Shown one piece after another: positions 33,980-42,435 of a stretch of DNA of 64,000 nucleotides. The DNA is from Chryseotalea sanaruensis. Lineage in GTDB: Bacteria; Bacteroidota; Bacteroidia; Cytophagales; Cyclobacteriaceae. The translations under genes and the position numbers were made by a program. Location: assembly GCF_003990915.1 (NCBI RefSeq), contig NZ_BHXQ01000005.1:186001-250000 (forward strand), in the 5' to 3' direction. The notes under the pieces are model-generated. The model had not been told where the DNA came from, ran no database searches, and was given only the letters and a program-made list of their open reading frames with translations. Position 1 is the first letter of the stretch; each line of letters opens with the position of its first letter.

Positions 33980-34582
33980 ATGAATAGATATTTTTTTATT
34001 TTTTTAGTACTTGTTGTATATGAAAGCCCGGCTCAATTGTTGAGCGATAGTTTAATGAACAGGGATAACTACATTATATATGCAACAGTATATAAGAAAG
34101 GTGTTTACAAAACCTTCGAGGAGTTTAAGTATAATGACCCTTCCATTGTTGAGGATTTTACCTTTGATAAGAACCAACTTTGGTTAACTGACAGCAAGAC
34201 GGGAAAAAATAGTAAAATTAAAAAGAATGAAGTTTGGGGTTTCTCAGACGGAGCAAGAATCTTTGTAAGATGGAGAAAATATAATGAGATCGTTGAAATG
34301 GGAAGATATTGTTACTTTAAGGAGAAAGGCACCAGAGTTGTATTTGGTTATTCCATGTTTCCATTAGCGATCATTCCTATTCCAGTACCTTACACCGATG
34401 AGTTGATTATAAACTTCAATACCGGAAAGCCTTTTTTACTGTCAAAGAAATTATTGAAGGAAATACTGGCAATTGATGACCCTGAATTGTTGACCGAGTT
34501 TATGAATGAAAAGCAAAAGAAAAAAAAGTTGTTTGAGTATATAGTAAAATACAACGATAGGAATACGGACAAAATTAAATGA
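33980..34582 (+). CDS. Hypothetical secreted protein
   Basis: A 200-residue protein with a signal peptide: MNRYFFIFLVLVVYESPAQ. The start at 33980 is favoured over an upstream in-frame ATG at 33917, which would put 21 polar residues before the signal. The rest is lysine- and aromatic-rich with the block GFSDGARIFVRWRKYNEI and a charged C-terminus. No domain recognised. Possibly co-transcribed with the preceding small gene. Confidence 0.7.
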   Translation: MNRYFFIFLVLVVYESPAQLLSDSLMNRDNYIIYATVYKKGVYKTFEEFKYNDPSIVEDFTFDKNQLWLTDSKTGKNSKIKKNEVWGFSDGARIFVRWRKYNEIVEMGRYCYFKEKGTRVVFGYSMFPLAIIPIPVPYTDELIINFNTGKPFLLSKKLLKEILAIDDPELLTEFMNEKQKKKKLFEYIVKYNDRNTDKIK

Positions 34583-34910
34583 ACACTAATTTCATTGTCC
34601 TTTATTGTAAGTGATCATTAACATTCATTAGAAAATATAGGGACCATACTTTAAATGATATTCCCAATGTTCAATGGTAAAGTATTGATAATTAAAGGAT
34701 TTTATATAGCCTTAGCCTTGAGTTATGTAATTACGAACCCAAGTAAGTTGACATCGTTCCAGATTGATCACCTGCCTATTTGCAGCCCCTAGCACCTGTT
34801 AGCAAACTATTGTAGTATTAATAGCAGGAGTTCTTTATGGTAGAAATTACCCAAACTGAACTGGTTTTGCGGCCAAATTTTCATACCTTAATACGACACA
34901 TTACTAGCGA
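34583..34910. other. Intergenic stretch, no feature recognised
   Basis: 328 AT-rich bases between the secreted hypothetical gene and the TPR kinase. No gene, strong hairpin or clean TAnnTTTG element seen. Confidence 0.5.
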
Positions 34911-37046
34911 ATGAGCCGTCTATTTACAGGTTGTCTTTTACTCATACTCTCTGTCAATAGTTATGCGCAACATTCAATGAAAGTCATTGATAGCCTAGTT
35001 CAGATCTTCCCATCTGTAACAGAGCGGGAGAGGCAGGAAGTGATATTTAGTGAATTGAGTCACGAGCTAAGCTTACTTGAAAAGAAGCAAGCTTTTGAAT
35101 GGGCCTATAAGATCAGAACACTTGCAGAGAAAAGTAAAACTCCTTATGCTTATTTCTTTGCTTCTTTGAATCTGGCAAAACTGAGCCATATTTTTCAGGA
35201 TCAGGACAATACCCTGAGATTCATGTTAACTGGTATTGCATACTCAGTAAAAAATGAAGATCGGGTTGTTACTTCGTACGTTTATTATTATTCAGCAGAA
35301 TATTTTCGTTATCTGAATATGTTACCTCTGGCGCTTGAGCATTGCTTAATAGCAGCAGATGCCTTTACTGAATTGAGTAACTACACCTATGCTTCTAGAA
35401 GTCATTCCTTAGCTTGTAATTTGTACCATAGTGTTAGAAACTACAATCAGTCAGTTGATGAAGGATTAGCTTCATTAGAAGACATTAAGAAAGTACCCTA
35501 CAATGAGTTGGCGTTTGTTGACAAGTTTACAATGATGTCAACACATAACACCATTGGCCTTAGTTCATATAAACTTAAAAACTTTGAGCAATCCTTACTT
35601 CATTACAATGAGGCTGAAAAACTGGCAAAAGAAATAAAGAATGACTTTTGGGTAGCGCTTGTAAATGGAAACCGCGCCAGTGTCTATATTGAGTTGAAGG
35701 AATTTGAAAAAGCATTAGAAGGACTTAAGCTTGATTTCACCACAAGCAGAAAACAAAAAGAATATGAAAGTGCAGCCAGGGCATGTGTTTTGATGGCGTC
35801 TGTTTTCATTGAGTTGAATAAAATGAAGGAGGCGAATCTTTACTTTGATTCAGTTTTATATTTAATCAACGATCCTCACACATTTCGGTTCTCCACTTAT
35901 TGGATGGTTCAGTCTAAGTTAAGGCGAGCTAAAGGTGATCTACTAGGTGCACTTGAATCAAATGAAATTCACTTGCGAATGATTGACTCTATTAATTATC
36001 AAAAAGAGGCACTTGACCTTGCCAGCGTAAAAACCTCATATGAACTTCAGAAAAAACAGGTGGAAATTGAAGGATTTGCAGCAAAAGAACAACAACATCA
36101 AGATCAAATAAAGCTACAGAGTATTATCATTTTATCATCTATCATTATTCTTATTCTTTTGTTATCACTTATTTTTATATACATCCGATATGTAAATCGA
36201 CTAAAGAGTAATAATAGCATAATAAAGCAGCAACGAGATGAGATTGAGAATAAGAATGAAGAGTTGCAAGTGCAGAGTAAAAATTTGAAGGAGATTAATG
36301 ATTTAATGTTGACGCTTAACAATCAATTGGAGCTAAAGGTAAGTGAGCGTACACACGAGCTTGAAAAAACCATGGAGGAACTGGATACTTTCTTGTATAG
36401 ATCCTCCCATGATATGCGTAGACCACTATCCACTTTATTAGGGTTGGAGAATATTGCAAAGATTGAAGTAAAGGAAGAAAATGGATTAAAACTTTTCCAC
36501 ATGGTTGCTGAGACAGCCTTGCAAATGGATCGAATGCTTTTGAAAATGCAAATGGCTCATGAGCTCGATCAAATGGAAGATAAAACAGAACTGGTTACGC
36601 TTTCTTTTTTAATCAGAGATTTGATAAAAAGAGCACAACAACTTGGGACTAATACAAGCATTGTCTATGAAGGATCACATCATTTAGAATTTTTTTCAAA
36701 TTCAAGATTACTTCATATTATTTTCTATAATCTATTCGAGAATGCAATTAACTTTAGAAAGACAGATGGTAATGAGTTGGCCTCTATAAAAGTGAAGGTA
36801 GATCAAACAGATGATTGGGTAGTTGTAACGTTGGAGGATAATGGTATTGGAATTGACGCAGACTATCTTAACAAAATTTTTGATCAATATTTTAAAGGAA
36901 CCCAGATTTCAAAAGGTAATGGTCTAGGTCTTTATCTGGTAAAAAAGGCCGTTAATAAATTACGTGGTAAAATTGAGGTAAAAAGTATATTGAATACAGG
37001 AACAATCTTTTTGGTGTCATTACCAAAGAGACACTTTCACTATTGA
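34911..37046 (+). CDS. TPR-domain sensor histidine kinase, orphan
   Basis: A 711-residue sensor: signal peptide 1-19, TPR-like repeats to about residue 400 (LPLALEHCLIAADAF, FEQSLLHYNEAEKLAKEI), one transmembrane helix (SIIILSSIIILILLLSLIFI), a coiled-coil (residues about 440-490), then a HisKA domain with His500 in RSSHDMRRPLSTLLG and an HATPase_c domain ending in GNGLGLYLVKKAV and GTIFLVSLP. No response regulator lies beside it, so its partner is elsewhere. Widespread class in Bacteroidota. Confidence 0.92.
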   Translation: MSRLFTGCLLLILSVNSYAQHSMKVIDSLVQIFPSVTERERQEVIFSELSHELSLLEKKQAFEWAYKIRTLAEKSKTPYAYFFASLNLAKLSHIFQDQDNTLRFMLTGIAYSVKNEDRVVTSYVYYYSAEYFRYLNMLPLALEHCLIAADAFTELSNYTYASRSHSLACNLYHSVRNYNQSVDEGLASLEDIKKVPYNELAFVDKFTMMSTHNTIGLSSYKLKNFEQSLLHYNEAEKLAKEIKNDFWVALVNGNRASVYIELKEFEKALEGLKLDFTTSRKQKEYESAARACVLMASVFIELNKMKEANLYFDSVLYLINDPHTFRFSTYWMVQSKLRRAKGDLLGALESNEIHLRMIDSINYQKEALDLASVKTSYELQKKQVEIEGFAAKEQQHQDQIKLQSIIILSSIIILILLLSLIFIYIRYVNRLKSNNSIIKQQRDEIENKNEELQVQSKNLKEINDLMLTLNNQLELKVSERTHELEKTMEELDTFLYRSSHDMRRPLSTLLGLENIAKIEVKEENGLKLFHMVAETALQMDRMLLKMQMAHELDQMEDKTELVTLSFLIRDLIKRAQQLGTNTSIVYEGSHHLEFFSNSRLLHIIFYNLFENAINFRKTDGNELASIKVKVDQTDDWVVVTLEDNGIGIDADYLNKIFDQYFKGTQISKGNGLGLYLVKKAVNKLRGKIEVKSILNTGTIFLVSLPKRHFHY

Positions 37047-37161
37047 AAAATTAATTTCCTCATCGTTAAATTTGAGCAGTGAGTTTTGAAGGCTCATAAA
37101 CGTATCCCAATAGAGGAAAATTGTAAGTTTTACGAAACGAGTAGTTTGTAAATAATTTCAA

Positions 37162-37332
37162 TCAGAAATTCTTCTCTTTCAATGCCGCTTCAATTTTGTT
37201 AAAATCGATAGCTGTACACTTATTGCAGCCACTGGCGCAAGCCGATTTGGCTTGAAATTGATTGTAAAGAAGTCGACCCAGATAAGCCAACGCCCCAATA
37301 AAAATAAGACTTACTATAATCTCCTGAATCAT
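37162..37332 (-). CDS. FeoB-associated-type Cys-rich membrane protein (56 aa)
   Basis: A 56-residue protein starting MIQEIIVSLIFIGALAYLG: one N-terminal transmembrane helix, then a cysteine motif ACASGCNKCTAID and a short charged tail. This is the layout of the small FeoB-associated Cys-rich membrane proteins (P12-like) of Bacteroidota. A perfect TAACTTTG -7 element lies 4 bp before the ATG (37337-37344). No feoA or feoB is in the window, so this copy is an orphan; its link to iron is by family only. Easily missed because of its length. Confidence 0.8.
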   Translation of the reverse strand: MIQEIIVSLIFIGALAYLGRLLYNQFQAKSACASGCNKCTAIDFNKIEAALKEKNF

Positions 37333-37336
37333 AAAG

Positions 37337-37344
37337 CAAAGTTA
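37337..37344 (-). promoter_or_regulatory. -7 promoter element of the 56-aa membrane protein gene
   Basis: On the minus strand this reads TAACTTTG, a full TAnnTTTG match, ending 4 bp before the ATG at 37332; the mRNA would be essentially leaderless. No clear -33 element was found at the expected distance. Confidence 0.55.
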
Positions 37345-37561
37345 TTATCTATGACTTTAACATCATAATAGCCTTTTATAGTTCAAATAAATCGTCCAAA
37401 AACGGACGGAAATGAACAATTGTGCACAGCACATAGCCGAAATAACCGCATTTGGGGTGTTTTTTGAGTGGCCTGAAATTTGGCTAGACCCTTCACATAT
37501 TTAAAGACAATGTAGTTTGATTAAGCTTCCAGATTCATCCTCTCCAAAGGAGAGGATTGGC

Positions 37562-37633
37562 GGTGAGCCTGCCTGCACGTAGCCGCTTCGGCAAAGGCAG
37601 GGTTATAAAAAAGACTTAACTAAACGACATCGA
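37562..37633. repeat. Dispersed intergenic repeat, copy B
   Basis: Second copy of the repeat at 6460-6530. It has the better hairpin: CCTGCC pairs with GGCAGG around an inner GCCG-CTT-CGGC. Just upstream, 37540-37556 holds another inverted repeat CCTCTCC-AAA-GGAGAGG. It lies in the gap before the FtsX permease gene. Confidence 0.75.
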
Positions 37634-37671
37634 TATTTCAAGAAGAAAGAGCTTATACAAAATACATCACT

Positions 37672-40086
37672 ATGTTAAAGAACTATTTTAAAACAGCTAT
37701 ACGCACTTTATTCAGGCAAAAAAACACTGCTTTAATAAATGTTTTGGGCCTAACAATAGGTATGGCAGCAAGCTTCATTCTTTTTGTTCTCATTCAGTAC
37801 CATTACAGCTTTGATAAATTTCAAAGCAACTACGACAGAATTTATAGGGTTGTAACCACTTCTGATAGTAATACGGGAAGTTTCCACACACCAGGTATCC
37901 CTTCACCATTGCCACCGGCTTTCAAATTAGATTTCCCCGAGGCAGAGGAAGTTTTATTTACTCAGTATCAGTCAGGTGCGCTTATTCAAGTGCCGCAGAA
38001 GGAAGGTGAAAGCAAAAAATTTCAAGAGGATCAGGGTGTAGTATTTACCGACCCGGCTGTATTTAGAATTTTTGACCGAGCTGTTTTAATAGGCGATGCG
38101 GAAAAAGGATTAGACGAACCTAATGAGGCGGTGATCAGTGTTTCGCTAGCTAAAAAATATTTTGATAAAGAAGATGTTGTGGGCGAAGTGATAAAGTTTG
38201 ATACAAGAGAGTATAAAATTTCAGCTGTTGTAGCCGATGCACCCGATAATTCTGATTTACCTTTTAGCTTATATCTTTCTTATGAGACCATACGCAAACA
38301 AAATGAAGAAAAGGGATGGGGTGGTATTTGGAGCGATGAGCAATGTTATTTTTTACTAAAGGAAGGCGAGTCGGTTAAGAAAGTTGAGAGCAGGATGGGT
38401 GATTTCTATAAGAAGCATAATCCTGATGAAAATTACGATAATCAGCGTTTTGTTATACAACCATTATCAGAGCTTCACTTTGACGAACGCTACGGTAACT
38501 ATAGATATGATACAGTACCCAAAACAGCACTCATTGCCCTTGGTGTAATTGCATTATTCTTAATTGTAACAGCCAGCATAAATTTTATTAATTTAACTAC
38601 TGCAGAAGCGATCAAGCGATCAAAAGAAGTTGGTATTAGAAAAACATTGGGAAGTTCAAGGGCTCAATTAATGTTTCAATTTTTAGGTGAAACTGGAATT
38701 GTAACCTTCACTGCCATTTTAGTTGGGTTTGGAATAGCGCAAATTGCCCTGAGTTTCCTGAATCCATTTTTGGAGTTAGAACTAGCGCTGAATCCTTTGC
38801 AGAATACTGCTTTCGTATTATATGTAATCTTATTATTTGTTACGGTGTCACTCTTCTCAGGTTTATATCCTGCATTTGTTATTTCAGCTTTTAAACCAGC
38901 ACTGGCATTAAAAAACTCTATGGGTAATAAAAGCTCTTCCGGCTTTCTGCTGCGCAAGGGTCTTGTTATAACACAATTTTTTATCTCCCAATTCTTGATA
39001 ATCGGTACAATTATATTGATTACCCAAATGAATTATTTTAAGAGCAAAGATTTGGGTTTTCAACGCGATGCTATTGTAACTCTGCCCATTCCTGAACGTG
39101 AAGGTCCGGCTACAGACAGTACCACATCAAGCAAAATGAGAACGTTGGCAGATAGAATTTCTAAACTTTCAGGTATAGAAAAATATTCACTCTCCAATAC
39201 TGCGCCTTCGTCTGGGAGCGTAAATGGTACAGGTTTTCTTTTTGAAGGACAAACTGATGATCAAAGAAAAGACACACAACTAAAACTGGTTGATGGTAAT
39301 TATATTGATCTGTATGGATTGAAGATGTTGGTTGGTGAGAATCTTGATGACTTAGATACTGCTCGCAGCTTTGTGGTGAACAGACGCCTTACAGAAATTG
39401 CGGGATTTACTGATCCAAGTGAAATTATTGGTAAGCGTATGCGGATTTGGGGGCAAACTTTACCTGTAGTTGGGGTGGTAGAAGATTTTCACACCACATC
39501 ACTTGAAAGTGAAATTGAGCCCACCGTATTGTTGAATAGAATTTCTAATTATCGTACACTTTCTTTAAAAGTTAATACACAAGCTTTTCAAAATACTTTA
39601 CCACAGATACAGGAAATGTGGGAGGAAACTTACCCTGAGCATTTATTTTCATATGAGTTTTTGGATGAATCGATTCGTGGTTTTTATGAAGGTCAGGAGA
39701 GAACATCAATTTTGCTTACTGCCTTTACTTCCATTGCCATTTTTATTGGTTGTCTGGGATTGTTTGGATTGGCAACTTTCATGATCAATCAGAAAAACAA
39801 AGAGATTGGTGTTCGCAAAGTGTTGGGTGCTTCAGTAGAAGGTATTGTCTTCTTATTCTCCAAAGAATATATAAAGCTGATAGGTTTGGGATTTGTAATA
39901 GCAGCACCCGTTGCCTGGTTTGTAATGAACGAGTGGCTGGATGGTTTTGCCTACCGCATCAGTATATCAGCCTGGATTTTTCTGGCAGGACTGGGCGTAA
40001 CTTTATTAGTGGCTGTGTTTACTGTTGGCTATCGCTCCTTAAGAGCAGCTACAGCAAACCCTGTAAAGTCGTTGAGGTATGAATAA
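37672..40086 (+). CDS. MacB/FtsX-type ABC transporter permease
   Basis: An 804-residue permease. In order: N-terminal transmembrane helix (VLGLTIGMAASFILFVLIQ), a MacB-type periplasmic domain, an FtsX core with three helices near 285-420 (SINFINLTTAEAIKRSKEVGIRK, the family signature, follows the first), a second periplasmic domain, and a second FtsX core at the C-terminus (KNKEIGVRKVLGAS). Such duplicated permeases need an ATP-binding partner; none is adjacent. Substrate unknown; roles in efflux, lipoprotein release or mechanotransmission are known for relatives. Confidence 0.93.
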   Translation: MLKNYFKTAIRTLFRQKNTALINVLGLTIGMAASFILFVLIQYHYSFDKFQSNYDRIYRVVTTSDSNTGSFHTPGIPSPLPPAFKLDFPEAEEVLFTQYQSGALIQVPQKEGESKKFQEDQGVVFTDPAVFRIFDRAVLIGDAEKGLDEPNEAVISVSLAKKYFDKEDVVGEVIKFDTREYKISAVVADAPDNSDLPFSLYLSYETIRKQNEEKGWGGIWSDEQCYFLLKEGESVKKVESRMGDFYKKHNPDENYDNQRFVIQPLSELHFDERYGNYRYDTVPKTALIALGVIALFLIVTASINFINLTTAEAIKRSKEVGIRKTLGSSRAQLMFQFLGETGIVTFTAILVGFGIAQIALSFLNPFLELELALNPLQNTAFVLYVILLFVTVSLFSGLYPAFVISAFKPALALKNSMGNKSSSGFLLRKGLVITQFFISQFLIIGTIILITQMNYFKSKDLGFQRDAIVTLPIPEREGPATDSTTSSKMRTLADRISKLSGIEKYSLSNTAPSSGSVNGTGFLFEGQTDDQRKDTQLKLVDGNYIDLYGLKMLVGENLDDLDTARSFVVNRRLTEIAGFTDPSEIIGKRMRIWGQTLPVVGVVEDFHTTSLESEIEPTVLLNRISNYRTLSLKVNTQAFQNTLPQIQEMWEETYPEHLFSYEFLDESIRGFYEGQERTSILLTAFTSIAIFIGCLGLFGLATFMINQKNKEIGVRKVLGASVEGIVFLFSKEYIKLIGLGFVIAAPVAWFVMNEWLDGFAYRISISAWIFLAGLGVTLLVAVFTVGYRSLRAATANPVKSLRYE

Positions 40087-40102
40087 AATACAATAAATCA
40101 GG

Positions 40103-40184
40103 ATCAGGATTTAAGAATTTGCTGGATGAACAGGATTTGCCAAAATTAATTTATGCTAAATCTTGTTCATCCTTAAATCCTGAT
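40103..40184. repeat. Long imperfect inverted repeat in a convergent gap
   Basis: ATCAGGATTTAAG and GGATGAACAGGATTT on the left pair with AAATCTTGTTCATCC and TTAAATCCTGAT on the right, with an eight-base insertion in the left arm. The two convergent genes (FtsX permease and inositol phosphatase) probably use it as a shared terminator-like structure, but there is no T-run. Similar AGGATTTA/GATGAACAGG motifs are familiar dispersed intergenic repeats in this phylum, by my recollection. Confidence 0.65.
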
Positions 40185-40260
40185 ACCGACAATATTCGTC
40201 TTGTTTATCCTTTAAACCTGCCCATCCTTATACAGACAATTATTTATTATCAGCAGGCTT

Positions 40261-41055
40261 CTACCACCTATCCTGAATTACTTTAAGCATTTCAGTATGT
40301 ATATGGTTGGTGGCACAACACAACTCCCCTCCAAACAGAAAATTATCACCACCTTTAAAATCGGTTACAATACCACCGGCTTGTTGCACTATGAAAGTAC
40401 CTGCGGCCACATCCCAAGGGTTAAGGTTGTATTCAAAGAAACCATCAAGTCGTCCGCAAGCAACATATGCCAGATCGATAGCAGCGCTGCCGAGTCTTCT
40501 AATGCCATGTGTCTTATCTAGAAAAGTTCTGATAATATTTAGGTAGGCATCTAATTTTTCAAATTGATAATATGGGAAGCCAGTAGCGAGTAAACTTTCA
40601 TTAAGACCTTTAGCAGTTGAAACGCGAATAACCTTATCGTTGCAGTAGGCAGCCTCGTTTTCAATAGCATGAAAACACTCTTTGCGCGTTACTTCGTAAA
40701 CAACACCGAGTATAGGTTTATTATTTTTTACAAGACCGATGCTGATGGCATACACAGGCAAGCCGTGCATAAAATTTGTTGTGCCATCCAACGGGTCTAT
40801 TATCCAATTGTAGTCGTGCGATTTACTTTGCTCAACGGTTCCTTCTTCTGTAATAAAACCTGCTTCTGGAATTAGTTTTTGTAAAACCTTTACGATTTTT
40901 TTCTCTGCCTCCTTATCAACATAGGAAACAAGGTTATTGAATTTACCTTTCTCCTCAATATGGCTCAGGTCGAAGTTTTCGCATTCATATTGAATAAAAC
41001 TGGCAACCTCAGCTGAAATACCAATTACTTCCTGTTGAATTGTATTAAGATTCAT
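40261..41055 (-). CDS. Inositol-1-monophosphatase family protein
   Basis: A 264-residue Mg2+-dependent phosphatase. Seen: the metal site GFITEEGT, DPLDGTTNFMHGLP and the C-terminal LNPWDVAAGTFIVQQAGG. Family activity ranges over inositol monophosphate, NADP and fructose bisphosphate; the exact substrate is inference. The start at 41055 is favoured over an upstream ATG at 41076 that overlaps the rsmI end. It ends the minus-strand group with rsmI and the pterin dehydratase. Confidence 0.93.
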   Translation of the reverse strand: MNLNTIQQEVIGISAEVASFIQYECENFDLSHIEEKGKFNNLVSYVDKEAEKKIVKVLQKLIPEAGFITEEGTVEQSKSHDYNWIIDPLDGTTNFMHGLPVYAISIGLVKNNKPILGVVYEVTRKECFHAIENEAAYCNDKVIRVSTAKGLNESLLATGFPYYQFEKLDAYLNIIRTFLDKTHGIRRLGSAAIDLAYVACGRLDGFFEYNLNPWDVAAGTFIVQQAGGIVTDFKGGDNFLFGGELCCATNHIHTEMLKVIQDRW

Positions 41056-41072
41056 GCCCGCTAAGATACAAA

Positions 41073-41801
41073 TCAATCTTCCTCTTCCGAATGATATTTT
41101 GATGGCTTTTCACCAGCAGTCTGCTTACTTTTTCCAGCAACAACCAGCACAATTTCTCCCTTAACTTCTTTCTGACTGAAGTGTTGAAGTACTTGCTGTA
41201 AACTGCCATTAAAGGTTTCTTCAAATTTTTTGGTTAGCTCACGTGATACAGAGGCTTGTCTTTCATCACCAAAATATTCACAAAATTGTTCCAGTGTTTT
41301 TGTTAGACGGTAAGGAGATTCATAGAAGACAAGTGTCCGCTCTTCATCTACTAAAGATTTTAACAAGGTTTGTCGTCCTTTTTTAACAGGGAGAAAACCT
41401 TCGAAAACAAATCGATCGCAAGGCAAACCGGATTTTACTAATGCCGGGACGAAAGCAGTTGCGCCTGGTAAGCATTCAATTTTTAGACCAGCTTGTACAG
41501 CAGCACGACTGATCAGAAAACCTGGATCTGAGATTCCTGGTGTGCCCGCATCAGACACTAAGGCAAAAGTTTCACCTTGCTGCATGCGCTCAACAAGTGT
41601 GCTTACTGTTCGGTGTTCGTTAAAATTGTGAAAACTTTTTAATGGCTTGTCAATGCTATAGTGCTTCAATAAAAATCCTGAGGTACGTGTATCTTCAGCA
41701 AGTATAAGGTCGACAGATTTTAAAATTTCTAGTGCTCTCAGTGTGATATCACCAAGATTCCCAATAGGAGTTGGCACCAGATATAGTGATGTGTGTTCCA
41801 T
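41073..41801 (-). CDS. rsmI: 16S rRNA (cytidine-1402-2'-O) methyltransferase RsmI
   Basis: A 242-residue SAM-dependent tetrapyrrole-methylase-fold enzyme. Seen: LYLVPTPIGNLGDITLRAL at the N-terminus, AEDTRTSGFLLKHY, ALVSDAGTPGISDPG and FYESPYRL. It modifies C1402 in the ribosomal P site with RsmH. It overlaps the upstream pterin dehydratase gene by 1 bp and the inositol phosphatase gene starts 18 bp later. Confidence 0.97.
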   Translation of the reverse strand: MEHTSLYLVPTPIGNLGDITLRALEILKSVDLILAEDTRTSGFLLKHYSIDKPLKSFHNFNEHRTVSTLVERMQQGETFALVSDAGTPGISDPGFLISRAAVQAGLKIECLPGATAFVPALVKSGLPCDRFVFEGFLPVKKGRQTLLKSLVDEERTLVFYESPYRLTKTLEQFCEYFGDERQASVSRELTKKFEETFNGSLQQVLQHFSQKEVKGEIVLVVAGKSKQTAGEKPSKYHSEEED

Positions 41802-42031
41802 TAAATCAGCGCGTCAATGGCAGCAGCCAGTGTTCGGTCTTTTTCAGTAACTATATTACCTGCGTCATGAGTGTTAAGCTCAAAGCTTACTTTGTTGTAA
41901 ACATTACTCCAATTTGGATGATGATTCATTTTTTCAGCAACAATGGCCACCTTGCTCATGAAACCGAAGGCTTCAACAAAATTATTGAAGATGAATGTTT
42001 TTACAAGTTTGTTGTTTTCTTCTTTCCACAT
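41801..42031 (-). CDS. Pterin-4a-carbinolamine dehydratase-like protein
   Basis: A 76-residue protein with the dehydratase core [16 protein letters not shown] and LNTHD, including the paired histidines and later His of the active site. Slightly short because of a reduced N-terminus, as in many bacterial members. No phenylalanine hydroxylase is near, so the pterin substrate is uncertain. It overlaps rsmI by 1 bp. Confidence 0.9.
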   Translation of the reverse strand: MWKEENNKLVKTFIFNNFVEAFGFMSKVAIVAEKMNHHPNWSNVYNKVSFELNTHDAGNIVTEKDRTLAAAIDALI

Positions 42032-42111
42032 ATACCTTTGATTCAGATTTGATCTAATACTAACGAAGGTAAGTAATTTGAAGGATGTTTTTCAATTTGA
42101 AAGCGCTCGCT

Positions 42112-42378
42112 TTACAACGCAATCAGTCCTTCAACTTTTGATGCCTTTTGATAGATAGCAATAACTTCTTCTGCAGAGTTCATCTTCAGTTGTACAGTTA
42201 CACTGATGTATTTACCATTAGCAGATAATTTTTCTGTGATATCTTCACTCGGAAACATGTTTTTAACCGCTGGCTCCTTACCAGAAGGCACAATAAACTT
42301 AAACATGTATGCTGTTGGCCACTGGTAGTGCTGATTTAATTTCTCTCTGAAAGAGTCTGCCCATTGTTGCTGTTCCAT
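42112..42378 (-). CDS. DUF493 family protein (YbeD-like)
   Basis: An 88-residue member of DUF493, an ACT-like fold (FKFIVPSG near the start, NGKYISVTVQLKMNSAEEVI later, typical of the family). Function unknown; the E. coli relative YbeD lies near lipB. A strong terminator separates it from the upstream PpiD-like gene, so it is transcribed on its own or from read-through. Confidence 0.87.
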   Translation of the reverse strand: MEQQQWADSFREKLNQHYQWPTAYMFKFIVPSGKEPAVKNMFPSEDITEKLSANGKYISVTVQLKMNSAEEVIAIYQKASKVEGLIAL

Positions 42379-42383
42379 ATAAC

Positions 42384-42419
42384 AAAAAATGCCGCCTTGA
42401 TCAGATCAAAGCGGCATTT
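42384..42419 (-). terminator. Intrinsic terminator of the PpiD-like gene
   Basis: AATGCCGC pairs with GCGGCATT and, inside, TTGATC with GATCAA; on the minus strand it is followed by six T residues (A-run at 42384-42389). It lies 16 bp beyond the stop of the PpiD-like gene and just before the DUF493 start. Confidence 0.92.
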
Positions 42420-42435
42420 GGTTTAAGCTTAGTAA

